Shown one piece after another: positions 10,325 through 19,236 of a DNA stretch of 24,002 nucleotides. The notes beneath the pieces are model-generated. The model had not been told where the DNA came from, did not search any database, and saw only the letters and a program-made list of their open reading frames with translations. Source of the stretch: Stramenopiles sp. TOSAG23-2. Taxonomy: Eukaryota; Sar. Both the position numbers and the translations under genes were made by a program. Each line of letters starts with the position of its first letter. The stretch's first letter is position 1. The DNA lies in assembly GCA_900128395.1 (NCBI GenBank), contig LT649474.1, positions 1 through 24,002 of the forward strand, read 5' to 3'.

Positions 10325-11071
10325 ATGTCCTCGCGCCGTTCTTCATCCAGTTCAAGGATGAAAAATACAAGTCGTTCAATTAAAAGTAACCGTTCAAATA
10401 ATAAAGCAATCGGAAGAAAATTGTCACATAAACAATTATGTGAAAGAATTGAACAATTGGAATCGACAATTAACCAAGAAAGGGTCGCAGCTGTTGAAAT
10501 TGAACTAGAAGCACGTCGTTTAAATGCATTAAAAACAACCAATGCAATGCACGCGATACGTAGAAAAGAGATTGGAGATGTGCAAGACTCGTTGAAAAGA
10601 CAAATGTATAAGAAAAAACCTGATCCTGGATATGTTACAGCATATATTGTAAATAAAACATATAAAAAAAGCAGGGGGCCAGCTGTTGATGATGATCAAG
10701 ATTCTGATACACGTAGTATTACAAGTGATTTATCAATATTAGAAACACCAAGATATCCACGTAAATCATCTGATATTACACGTTATATTGATCAAGTTGG
10801 TAAAAGTACATATAAAGGCACACGCCATGAATCGTTTGATAATCGTAGGAGAAGATCAGATGTTACGTTAGCTGCTGAAAATTATTTATGTGCCACCAAC
10901 AGCCCAATAACGATGCCAATGGGGCTAAAATACGGCATTAAGTATGATAATTTGATACAGGAAGGGGAAACATTGTATAAAAATCAAACATATCAAAGAA
11001 TTGATAAAATGAAAGGTGGAAAATTGGTTAAAAATGCAAGACAAAATGAATTGGAAAATGGATGGAGGTGA
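10325..11071 (+). CDS. Small basic protein of unknown function
   Basis: A 248-residue protein that I do not recognise. It opens with an Arg/Ser-rich stretch (MSSRRSSSSSRMKN), followed by a probable coiled coil at residues ~33-75 (KQLCERIEQLESTINQERVA). A linker with an acidic patch (DDDQDSD) follows, then a basic region with scattered Tyr (TPRYPRKSSDITRYIDQ, then KSTYKGTRHESF) and a C-terminal region with GLKYGIKYDNLI. There is no signal peptide or membrane segment. The composition would fit a cytoskeleton- or axoneme-associated protein, but that is a guess from style, not homology. The ATG at 10325 has A-rich context (ACAAAATGTC), is the first Met of the frame, and the stop is TGA. Confidence 0.7.
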   Translation: MSSRRSSSSSRMKNTSRSIKSNRSNNKAIGRKLSHKQLCERIEQLESTINQERVAAVEIELEARRLNALKTTNAMHAIRRKEIGDVQDSLKRQMYKKKPDPGYVTAYIVNKTYKKSRGPAVDDDQDSDTRSITSDLSILETPRYPRKSSDITRYIDQVGKSTYKGTRHESFDNRRRRSDVTLAAENYLCATNSPITMPMGLKYGIKYDNLIQEGETLYKNQTYQRIDKMKGGKLVKNARQNELENGWR

Positions 11072-11427
11072 AATGTGTGTGTTTTATCTTACACCCGGAA
11101 CCAATCACAACTAAAAAAAATTGGAAAAAAATTTTAAAATGTCGGTGTTGTGTTATTAAAAGAGAGAGAACTAGACGCGAAAAATGCACCCCAGGTATAT
11201 TTAAAAATCTTTTTTTTGTAGTAAAAAAGAAAATGAAGTTCATTGTGTCATTTTTTTTTAGAATTACCACCGTGGTACAGGCTAAAATACCGGAAATTAA
11301 AAAATTTTATAGAATGATGGTTAAAATCTAAGTTATAATATTTTTACACTTCTCGTGTTAAAAGTAATATGCTCAATACTCAATCGCAAGAATAATATGT
11401 TATATCCTACTGTAGTAAAGCTCTAAA

Positions 11428-11466
<39 letters not shown>

Positions 11467-11517
11467 TACGACGTAAAAAAAATTATAAAATGTATGATAC
11501 GAATATATATGCATATT
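11072..11517. other. Convergent intergenic spacer
   Basis: Holds the 3' ends of two converging genes. It includes A- and T-runs and a (TA)15 microsatellite. Open frames here are short and low-complexity; I do not support any gene. Confidence 0.55.
11433..11462. repeat. (TA)15 microsatellite
   Basis: Fifteen uninterrupted TA units in the spacer between convergent genes. Likely length-polymorphic. Confidence 0.95.
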
Positions 11518-13806
11518 TCATTCCTTTTTATTTCCATCTTCTTCTTCCTCCTCCTCCTCTTCTTCCTCTTCCTCTTCTTGATCATATTCATCACTCTCCA
11601 ATTTAAATGGATCTATCATTGCATCAAAACGATTATTTGGAGATAATTTACCTTCATCATTCAATTTTAAAACGATAATCTCAAAACTTCCTTCCATAGT
11701 ACCAAACTTTGTCTCTAACATGGAACCAGAACTATATTTAAACTGTCCACCTGGATAAATCACAGGTGTTTCCCCAACGATACCAGGTGCTCTTGGACCT
11801 ACCTCGTTATAAATATCATTGTAGCGATCTCGTATAACCCAATGCCTAGATTTGACTTGAATATTTTGATCGGAAAGATTATTTATGATAACATCATAAT
11901 GCCACACATAATGTTTCCGTTCGTACATTGTCTTCGGCTCAGTGGAACCTTTGTAAATGGATTGTACAGTGATATTAATATTATTTGTAGTGGTAGAGGA
12001 ATATGTCTGCATTTTTTCCATTTCTCCATGGATATCGTTGTTGTTATTTCCATCCTCGCTGTCAAAGTAACCACTATCATCATCATTGTTCGCTAAATTT
12101 GATGATGGATTTTGTATATTGCTATTATTATTGTTTTTTGGGAAGAAAAAATTATTTCCAAGATTATTTGTAATATTTTTACTTATTGCATCACCAGTAT
12201 CTAAATCTTGTACTAAATCATTTAAATAATCACAAAAACGATGTTGTAACTTATTACCTTGTATGGAGTCTTGATTTCCATATTCATGTATTAGATTTTT
12301 CAAGAACAACGCGAAAAAATTATGATGTGTTAAAAATGGGATATGTGTATATTTATATCCATACGATGAATTAAGCATTTCTAAAAGTTTTTCAGCAGAT
12401 ATTTCACGATGCGATGGAAAGAATTCATGTTGTTGTTGATGTTGATGGTTGGTATAATTATTATTTAAATCAATTAAATGATACGTATCATCATCATGAT
12501 CTTCTTGGATACACATGAAATAATTGTGATTTTGTGCATTTAATAAATCTTTTTGAAATGTACGCATTTCTTCTTCTTCATCATCATTAATTTCTACTTT
12601 ATTACTATTCTCAGAATCTTCTTCCTTTTTGTTCTTTTCATGTACAGCTTTATTCAAATTCAATGCATGTTGTGAATATGCACTATCGGGTAATGCAATA
12701 ATGTAACACTTTAAATTAGAATCCAAATATTCCGTTAATAATGTACTAAAAATGGTATATAAAATCAATGGCGATGCACGTTTTGTTCTTAATGAATTAT
12801 CTAAAAATTTTGTCTTATCATCAACATTACGTATATTATTCATACTAAAAATAACGTGCAACATGCTACGTACCGTTCGTTCAGCATTTGGCATATCATT
12901 TTCTATTGGCTTGTCAATATCATGTTTCACACTTAACCCACGCTTTTTCCTCATTTTATATAATGTATATTTCACATATTGTTTATAATCTTGATCTCGT
13001 TCAAATTGTAATCGTTCATTTTGTATATGATTGATCCTTTGTGAAAATGCTTGAAAATCTTTATTTACTAATTCTATACGATGTGAAGCAGGGTCATAAT
13101 AATCTGTATATAAATCACGTACAGATGACAAAATTGACAATCCATTGACAAGAGTTTGTGGCGAATAGTTACGTGTGTTTCCACTTAATCTTTCCATGCT
13201 ATCTTCATCATCGATGTTGGACGAAATGGAGGATTGATCAGCATAAATTTCTTTTTCCCATGCACTAGCACAATCTATCACATTTAACATATGTAATATT
13301 TCCATACGTAAATCTTTCGCACTTTTCATATTTAATATCGGGTGATTGTCCATAACTTCGATATTCCCTGATTCTTCATCCCCACCATCGCTTCGTATAT
13401 TTGTATTTGCATCTATACCATCAACATTTTCTTGCACTGCCGTTTTAAATCCAAGTTTAATTAATAAAGGCCAGTCAGGGACAGCAAATTGTTGAACTTG
13501 TTGTTGTTCTTTTTGTTCTTTCACGGTTTTATCAACATTATTTCTATTAACATCCTTTGATTCTGTGATATTACTTATACTATCTTCATACATACCGTTT
13601 TGACTACTTTCATTCAATATTTGCGTTGCTTCGCTAAAAGGCTCGGGAAACAATTTCATTTTCCATGAATTGAATTTTTCATTCATACGTATCCTTTGTT
13701 GCGACGATTGTATTTGCTCCGTTGAACGTTTTAAACGATTTGCAGCTTTCAACGTCATTTTATACATTTTTCTCACATCCCGTGAGGTAAGTATTTTTTT
13801 ATTCAT
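11518..13806 (-). CDS. LYR-like / transglutaminase-like (SirB1/FBXO21) / ApaG multidomain protein
   Basis: A 762-residue protein. The N-terminus (SRDVRKMYKMTLKAANRL, residues 8-25) resembles the start of a LYR-motif protein. Residues ~310-485 match the transglutaminase-like fold of SirB1 and FBXO21: RTVRSMLHVIFSM, FLDNSLRTKRASPLILYTIF (the usual 'DVL-R-GIPI-L' block), CYIIALPDSAY, YHLIDLNNN and ISAEKLLEML. A long Lys/Glu/Asp insert separates two of these blocks. Residues ~609-735 are an ApaG (DUF525) beta-sandwich: VWHYDVIINNLSDQNIQV, SRHWVIRD, GIVGETPVIYPGGQFKYSSG and FGTMEGSFE. A poly-Glu tail (744-756) and Asn-rich linkers complete it. In other eukaryotes ApaG occurs in FBXO3 and POLDIP2 and the SirB1-type domain in FBXO21, so a role in protein-protein contacts or quality control is plausible. 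I see no F-box. Function is inferred. Confidence 0.8.
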   Translation of the reverse strand: MNKKILTSRDVRKMYKMTLKAANRLKRSTEQIQSSQQRIRMNEKFNSWKMKLFPEPFSEATQILNESSQNGMYEDSISNITESKDVNRNNVDKTVKEQKEQQQVQQFAVPDWPLLIKLGFKTAVQENVDGIDANTNIRSDGGDEESGNIEVMDNHPILNMKSAKDLRMEILHMLNVIDCASAWEKEIYADQSSISSNIDDEDSMERLSGNTRNYSPQTLVNGLSILSSVRDLYTDYYDPASHRIELVNKDFQAFSQRINHIQNERLQFERDQDYKQYVKYTLYKMRKKRGLSVKHDIDKPIENDMPNAERTVRSMLHVIFSMNNIRNVDDKTKFLDNSLRTKRASPLILYTIFSTLLTEYLDSNLKCYIIALPDSAYSQHALNLNKAVHEKNKKEEDSENSNKVEINDDEEEEMRTFQKDLLNAQNHNYFMCIQEDHDDDTYHLIDLNNNYTNHQHQQQHEFFPSHREISAEKLLEMLNSSYGYKYTHIPFLTHHNFFALFLKNLIHEYGNQDSIQGNKLQHRFCDYLNDLVQDLDTGDAISKNITNNLGNNFFFPKNNNNSNIQNPSSNLANNDDDSGYFDSEDGNNNNDIHGEMEKMQTYSSTTTNNINITVQSIYKGSTEPKTMYERKHYVWHYDVIINNLSDQNIQVKSRHWVIRDRYNDIYNEVGPRAPGIVGETPVIYPGGQFKYSSGSMLETKFGTMEGSFEIIVLKLNDEGKLSPNNRFDAMIDPFKLESDEYDQEEEEEEEEEEEEEDGNKKE

Positions 13807-14337
13807 TTTTCATTCAAGATGCAACTAGACTGACAGATCAACAAAAAAAGAATAAATTATAAAATGCAAAAAATACTTTTATAATATTCTTATTGACAGA
13901 TAAACGACGTATATATATATAGTAAGAAATATAAAAATTCATTATACCATATCCCACATTTAACATGTAATATTTTTTATATTTTTTTAGTGCTTTACTA
14001 ATTTAAATAATTTGTGTTATATCCTCTCGCTCTTGTTATAATAGACAACCTACCGTAACGCTAATCCTATGCTACAATATATTTTGTTTACTCTAACTCT
14101 TTTTTATTATACTACTGATGACGACGTGTAAAAATATATGTACGCAACTACAATAAAAAATATTAATTAAGCAGATGAAATAAAAAGGCTGAAACAATAG
14201 TAAGAAAATCTAATAGAATCATCAACAATTTCTTCAATTACTTCTGCCGCCAAAAGTAGAAGACACCATAAAGCCTTAGAAGCACCATAGAAAAGAAAAC
14301 ACTGCAACCCCAAATTAAACTTGTTGTAAAGATATTC
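13807..14337. other. Divergent intergenic region
   Basis: About 530 bp between divergent starts, so it must hold both promoters. It is AT-rich with short TA runs (about 13911-13921). I see no conserved motif, RNA gene or further ORF worth naming. Confidence 0.5.
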
Positions 14338-16320
14338 ATGTCCGAAATAAAAGAAAATAATAATAATAATTGTGAAAATGCTGAAGCAGTGAAAGTTTCA
14401 AAGATTGAGTTGACTGAACAAAGTGAAGATATGTTAAGTCGGCAAGATACATCTATTGAAGTAAAAGCTAATTTCTGTAAACATGTTGGTTTTGAAGGTG
14501 TAATTGTGTTGATGTTTTTACTTTTAGTATCTGGGTTGTTTGGTTTCTTAATATATATATATACAGTATACTTCAACAACTTCGATAGAGAATTTGTTTG
14601 GGTTTTTATGTTTATTGGATTAATATACTTTTTAGCGATGTTGTGGCTTATCATAACATGGAAAAAGATGGCCAAAGATTATTTAGAACGCGCAACAGCC
14701 CGCAGACAGAATCGCCCAATGAAAACTTGGCTATTCAATATATATTCACAAACGTTCATTAATGGCCGATTTTTCTTATGGAAACTTTATATTATTGAAT
14801 TTGGTGAAAGTTTAAATCAATTGGTGAATTTTTTCACAATATATTTATGTTCACTTCCTGTATTTGTCAGTTCAGCAATTGGTATTGGTTTAGGGATAGA
14901 TAGTTTGTTTCGTGGTTATAGTGTATTACTTAGAAACACACCTATACGTCGTGATCGGCAGATTATAATAGATATATTGGTGGATTTTTTATGTGTAGCG
15001 ATTCCTTCGTCGACCATGTGGTTTGGTTATAGACTACCAATTTCCGTTCCAGATATGATACAAATTACAATAATGCCAGCAATTTGTCTTTTAACAAAAC
15101 TACGATCTATTTTTAAAGAAGTAATTAGAGTGAAGTGTGTTCAAGCAGTAATTAGAAAACAAAATGAAACTGCAAGTAATTTCAATCGCCGGCGACAAAG
15201 TATTTACTCGTTAGACGAGACAATTCTAATGGCCAAACGACAGCAAAAATCTATTCCGTACAAAGTTCGCAGAGGGTTTGTTGTTTATAATGTGTTGTAT
15301 GGGGTATTGGTATTGGGGATTGGTATTTTTCAATTGATTGCGCAAAATCGAATGGAGTGTTATCCTAGTCTACGGAGTCAACCTATTTTACCTGAATTAT
15401 TATGGGATGCATGTATAGTCAAGACACCATATTGTAAAAGCAGTTTTAAACCAACATGTAATTGTGTTATATTAAATGTACAAAAACATAATTGGACAAC
15501 ATTACCAATTGAAATACAGGAGATGAATGCTTTGAAAGTAATGCAAATCAATCATGGAATGTTAAACGAAATTCCTAACGCTTTTGATATAAAATTTGAT
15601 AGATTAGTACGCTTAGACTTGAGTTACAATAAATTACCAAATGTACCCGATTCCTTAGGTAACATGAAATTAAGCCATATTAAACTAGCAAATAATAAGA
15701 TAACAAGTATCCCTGAATCAATTTGGAAAAGTAACCATTTGTTTTGGTTTGAATTAGATAATAATAATATTTCTAAAATACCAAGTTCGATTCAAAATGC
15801 TAAGTCGTTGACTACTTTGCTTTTGAGTAACAATAGTTTGATAGATTTGCCGGTTGCGGTGTTCTCATTACGTTTAACTTCACTTGTGATAGATGGGAAT
15901 GAGCTTACAGAAATTTCTGAAAAAATTGGTGATATGAGGACACTTTTCGTATTACATTTTCATAACAACAATAATATTTCAATGGTTCCTAATTCAATAG
16001 GGAATTTATTAAGGTTGAGGCAACTCGATTTAAGAAACAATGCTATAAAAGATCTTCCTAATGAAGCAATGCTGAAGCTTAAAAAATCGTTGAAATATTT
16101 GTACTTACATAATAATCCAATATGTATAAATGGGTGGCTTAATGATAATGTAGATGTGAAAAATGTGGTTGATCAAAGTGCAGAATTATATGATGCCGGA
16201 TGTATACCACAATGTTCGAAGTACTGCCAAAATAGATATCTTGACTCGAAAACATGCGGTAGGGAGTGTAATTCAAAGGCTTGTGACTTTCAGAATGGCG
16301 TGTGTGCAGCCCAAAGATAA
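14338..16320 (+). CDS. Multi-span membrane LRR protein with C-terminal LNR (Notch-like) module
   Basis: A 660-residue protein with no cleavable signal peptide. Hydrophobic segments at about 50-78, 86-108, 160-190, 208-232, 236-255 and 313-336 suggest five or six membrane spans. After the last span come a Cys-containing stretch (341-376) and about nine leucine-rich repeats (~380-595; LVRLDLSYNKLPNVPDSLG, LTTLLLSNNSLIDLP, LRQLDLRNNAIKDLP), of the 'I-P-x-x-I' plant/protist class. The tail (622-656) has eight Cys, including C-x-NRYLDSKTC-x3-C-NSKAC-x6-C, which fits a Lin-12/Notch repeat; the usual final Asp-Cys is Val-Cys. I associate this order (spans, LRR, LNR) with oomycete and other stramenopile protein families of unknown function. 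An LRR and LNR outside the cell would suggest a cell-surface receptor or adhesion role (inference). Confidence 0.85.
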   Translation: MSEIKENNNNNCENAEAVKVSKIELTEQSEDMLSRQDTSIEVKANFCKHVGFEGVIVLMFLLLVSGLFGFLIYIYTVYFNNFDREFVWVFMFIGLIYFLAMLWLIITWKKMAKDYLERATARRQNRPMKTWLFNIYSQTFINGRFFLWKLYIIEFGESLNQLVNFFTIYLCSLPVFVSSAIGIGLGIDSLFRGYSVLLRNTPIRRDRQIIIDILVDFLCVAIPSSTMWFGYRLPISVPDMIQITIMPAICLLTKLRSIFKEVIRVKCVQAVIRKQNETASNFNRRRQSIYSLDETILMAKRQQKSIPYKVRRGFVVYNVLYGVLVLGIGIFQLIAQNRMECYPSLRSQPILPELLWDACIVKTPYCKSSFKPTCNCVILNVQKHNWTTLPIEIQEMNALKVMQINHGMLNEIPNAFDIKFDRLVRLDLSYNKLPNVPDSLGNMKLSHIKLANNKITSIPESIWKSNHLFWFELDNNNISKIPSSIQNAKSLTTLLLSNNSLIDLPVAVFSLRLTSLVIDGNELTEISEKIGDMRTLFVLHFHNNNNISMVPNSIGNLLRLRQLDLRNNAIKDLPNEAMLKLKKSLKYLYLHNNPICINGWLNDNVDVKNVVDQSAELYDAGCIPQCSKYCQNRYLDSKTCGRECNSKACDFQNGVCAAQR

Positions 16321-17211
16321 TGATTAATAATAATCAAATATTTTATCAATTCTTCATCATCGGAACACGTCTGGATACGAATCGTACGAGTGTCATCTAT
16401 TTACCTTCACCCCTGGTATTTCCTTTTATTGAATTTATTCGACGCGTTATGTAAGATAAGTGCGTACGAAGTTCGAAGGTATTAATGGCTCAGTCATGAT
16501 ATGGATACCATGCTCTGTATTCTTTTGGAGAGTACGTCATAAGAATTAGGAATTATCATTTGAATTATTATCATATATATGACCCGGTTTATCTGAGAGA
16601 GAGCTTCCAGTTGTCAAATAAAATTTTGTTATACTAATAAGTACAAATTACACATATTTTACTATCAAACCTCGTGCATTATAATTCCTAGATCTTGCAA
16701 AAATCCATCATTTTTGGAAAATTTGTTACATTTTTATTTTTAATCCAAGAAGATACCCTAAACGCACTCTATGAATTGAGTCATTTTTATAAGGGCACGA
16801 TGGTGATTTTATACATATTTATATAGAGAATATTTTTTTGGATCAACAGAAAGTGAAATGACACAATGGTGAAGTTGTACATCTATTTAAGTAATCCATC
16901 ACCCAAAAGTTACAATTTGTTACATTTTCACACATTCCCATCATATTTACATCCATGTTTATTTTTATTTTATGTATTTTCCCCCTCAAATATTGGTTGA
17001 AATCTCTGGTCTAAGTACAGAGTATTTGTATACTAGAAATATTTACCTATATAATATGTTATTTATCAAGATATAAAACGGGGTCGTATATTTCGTATAA
17101 ACGTACATTTAGTTTAATATACGATGACCCGTACATACGCGTAGTATTTATATGACCCGGTTTTTCCGAGAGAAATAAATTTTTATACTTCGTAAGAAAA
17201 GATGTACTTTC
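16321..17211. other. Gene-free spacer with dispersed short repeats
   Basis: About 890 bp between converging genes. It carries repeated ATGACCCG motifs, and diverged copies of short strings such as CACGATGGTGA/CACAATGGTGA (16796 and 16862) and AATTTGTTACATTTT-like tracts (about 16720 and 16915). I tried to see a decayed gene or a tRNA here and found neither. Confidence 0.5.
16581..17173. repeat. Repeated GACCCGGTTT motif
   Basis: GACCCGGTTTATCTGAGAGA at 16581-16600 recurs as GACCCGGTTTTTCCGAGAGA at 17154-17173 (18 of 20 identical), each after ATAT or TAT. A shorter ATGACCCG occurs at 17124-17131, and a nearly complementary ACGGGGTCGTATA at 17078-17090. These GC-rich islands stand out in AT-rich DNA; function unknown. 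Confidence 0.7.
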
Positions 17212-18609
17212 TTAACTATCGCCACTCCCACCATGTTGCAGCAATCTCCTTCGTGAAACAGACTTTAAAAAAACATTCTTATCTAGTTTTTTTTTTCTTT
17301 TAAACCTGTTATTTATATGTTCGGTGGTGTGCTTGATAAACTTTACAACGACTGGGCCTTTGCCGTCATGTAATTCTACAATGTTATACTGAAAGGACAT
17401 TTTCATGCACTTAATTATATTTCTGGTTTTCTTTTTATGCAAATGAACCAATTCAAGATTTTCAACAAATTCTGCAGGTTTCTCTTTCCTCAGGCTAAGG
17501 AAATTTATATCTCTACAACGTTTCTCATTCTTCATTGTTATCGTTCTATAAAATCGCACTTCGAATTTTCTATTTCTTTTCAGATTAGTTGTTTTAACAG
17601 TAACCTTACCCTTATCAACATAGTGTGCAACATTAATATTTTCAACCTTAGCTCCTTCTTGAAATTGTCTGTACATCAATTGCTGGCGGCTTACATCATA
17701 AGGAAATAAGTCATAGCATAACCCAACATCATGGCTTTTTCCTTTACATTTAAATTCAACTTTTATCCTTTTTTTATTTCTTTTAATTTTAATTTTTTTT
17801 GTATCAAACCATAGATTATCGTCATTCTTCCTCGAGTCTATAGTCCACATGACATTTCTTTTTTCAAATTTATCTGCAACTTCAAAAAAAATTTTGTTCA
17901 ACAACTGCAATTTTGCTTTTTTGTTTGATCCCTCGTACTGTTTCTTAAGTTTACGCTTAAAATTTTCACAATCTTCCTTTTGGTTTTTGTCAAAGTTATC
18001 ACAATTAATATTTACTGAATAAATGGGCCATTCCTCTTCCGGGCAACATCTGACTTCAGGCCCCTGGCGAGGACACTGACCTGTTACTGTAAATATATTA
18101 CATACATCTTTATTAGAGAAGGTATCTACGCATCTTCCTTTGGCGGTTTTATAAAATCTCCCTTCGTACTCGGATCCACAATTTTTATATACGTCCTTAT
18201 CCTTAACGGGCGATACTTTCAGGTTAGCCGGTACTGTAACTTTCTTTCCTGGACAACATTGCACAGTTTTAATATTGACACCCTTTACGACACCGTCACC
18301 TTTACAACCAAACGAGTCATTTGACCAGTCCATGGTACGACCGGGTATTACAGGATGATCGTTACACATTCTCAATCTCGTGTCAATGCATTGACCACTG
18401 TACTTTTTAAAACATTCTGTTTCCTCCAATTTTTCCCTTCTTTTCTCTTTACTTTTCTTCTTCCCTGTTTTCTTGAAGAATCTCCATGCTTTCTTGAAGA
18501 ATCTCTTTTTTTTATTACGCAATCTTTGGTCCAGGTCCAAAGCACGATTTACAATTATAAAGTTTATGAACAAGGCAACAACGAGACAAAATTTTAACAA
18601 ATTTTTCAT
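17212..18609 (-). CDS. Secreted basic protein with two tandem six-cysteine modules
   Basis: The start is set at the ATG at 18609, which begins a good signal peptide (MKNLLKFCLVVALFINFIIVNRA); an ATG four codons upstream (18621) is also possible, and the longer frame to 18654 opens with TTG. The product is ~465 residues. After the signal is a strongly cationic segment with a 7-residue duplication (RFFKKAW, RFFKKTG). Two cysteine modules follow: C66, 74, 82, 102, 118, 119 and C144, 160, 170, 179, 188, 189. Each has the pattern C...G-x-C-[IV]-D-T...C...C...V-[QR]-CCP. This resembles the small 'G-x-C-x-T...C...GxCPG...IQCC' domains attached to some secreted lysozymes and peptidoglycan hydrolases, but no catalytic domain follows. 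The remaining ~270 residues are Lys-rich, beta-like and unrecognised, ending in HGGSGDS. An extracellular role is likely; the target is unknown. Confidence 0.75.
   Translation of the reverse strand: MKNLLKFCLVVALFINFIIVNRALDLDQRLRNKKKRFFKKAWRFFKKTGKKKSKEKRREKLEETECFKKYSGQCIDTRLRMCNDHPVIPGRTMDWSNDSFGCKGDGVVKGVNIKTVQCCPGKKVTVPANLKVSPVKDKDVYKNCGSEYEGRFYKTAKGRCVDTFSNKDVCNIFTVTGQCPRQGPEVRCCPEEEWPIYSVNINCDNFDKNQKEDCENFKRKLKKQYEGSNKKAKLQLLNKIFFEVADKFEKRNVMWTIDSRKNDDNLWFDTKKIKIKRNKKRIKVEFKCKGKSHDVGLCYDLFPYDVSRQQLMYRQFQEGAKVENINVAHYVDKGKVTVKTTNLKRNRKFEVRFYRTITMKNEKRCRDINFLSLRKEKPAEFVENLELVHLHKKKTRNIIKCMKMSFQYNIVELHDGKGPVVVKFIKHTTEHINNRFKRKKKLDKNVFLKSVSRRRLLQHGGSGDS
18469..18505 (-). repeat. 21-bp in-gene tandem duplication (RFFKK repeat)
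   Basis: The 16-base string TTTCTTGAAGAATCTC (plus strand) occurs at 18469-18484 and 18490-18505, a 21-bp period equal to seven codons. On the coding strand it gives RFFKKAW and RFFKKTG just after the signal peptide. Confidence 0.85.
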
Positions 18610-18852
18610 GTTGAATGTCATGTTATGAATTAACAAAATCAACTGTGATATCAAGATGTGTATCAGGTTTATGAATTAGCCTTCAACACATACAACATAT
18701 ATATACATATACATACATTTACATAAACATATACAAATACAAGGTCTCTAACAGTCTGCCCCCCTTTTTTTGATTCTTCTTTTTGTACTACTTCTTTGTA
18801 AGTCGGCTGAGGTATGTAGAGATCCTGCTGTGTCCATACTAAACCTAGGTAA

Positions 18853-19013
18853 TCAAGCCGACCCTAAAATGAATTTCAAAAAAGGATTTTGTGATTTCAT
18901 TTTTTAAAAATAAATAACTAAATAGATTTGCCATTTTACAAAATAAAATCGGATATTTGTATGTTAATAATATCAATAATCGGCATATTTTGATCCAATT
19001 AGGGTCCGCTTGA
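18853..19013. mobile_element. Possible 161-bp MITE-like element with 15-bp terminal inverted repeats
   Basis: The left end TCAAGCCGACCCTAA (18853-18867) and the reverse complement of the right end, TCAAGCGGACCCTAA (18999-19013), agree at 14 of 15 positions. Adding the outer A/T pair gives 15 of 16. The interior is AT-rich and non-coding. I cannot find a clean target-site duplication, so this may be a chance or regulatory inverted repeat rather than a transposon. Confidence 0.4.
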
Positions 19014-19028
19014 TAGGGTCCGCTTGAA
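19001..19028. repeat. 14-bp tandem repeat
   Basis: AGGGTCCGCTTGAT (19001-19014) is followed directly by AGGGTCCGCTTGAA (19015-19028). The same 13-mer with one change is present inverted at 18853-18865. Confidence 0.9.
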
Positions 19029-19128
19029 CCCTACCCTTCAACTCTATTATAATGCTATTCCTATACTAATGATTTCTGGATCATCTCAATTCATACTCTA
19101 ACAAGTCCTATCATATAAATATTTTCAA

Positions 19129-19236
19129 GCCTATTACAGCGTAAAAGTAATAAATGTTAAAAAAAAATATTTTCATGAAGAAGCCTATTACAGCATAAAA
19201 GTAATAAATGTTAAAAAAAAATATTTTCATGAAGAA
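19129..19236. repeat. 54-bp perfect-class tandem duplication
   Basis: Two adjacent 54-base copies, 19129-19182 and 19183-19236, differ at one base (G19141 versus A19195). Each starts GCCTATTACAGC and ends ATATTTTCATGAAGAA. The sequence just before copy 1 (ATAAATATTTTCAA) resembles the unit's end, suggesting replication slippage between short matches. Confidence 0.95.

Noticed and set aside
11400-11594. 64-codon minus frame rich in Lys/Arg and Tyr/Ile
   Set aside because: Made from the (TA)15 run and the poly-Glu codons of the ApaG gene in another frame.
14238-14675. 145-codon minus-strand frame over the start of the LRR gene
   Set aside because: Low-complexity shadow; the plus-strand product has clear spans, LRRs and LNR.
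16466-16480. GTTCGAA resembling a tRNA T-loop
   Set aside because: Flanks do not pair as a T-stem and no acceptor stem was found.
18802-18862. Possible tRNA from the 7-bp GTCGGCT/AGCCGAC pair
   Set aside because: Only 61 nt between the ends, no T-loop TTCGA or anticodon arm; not a tRNA.
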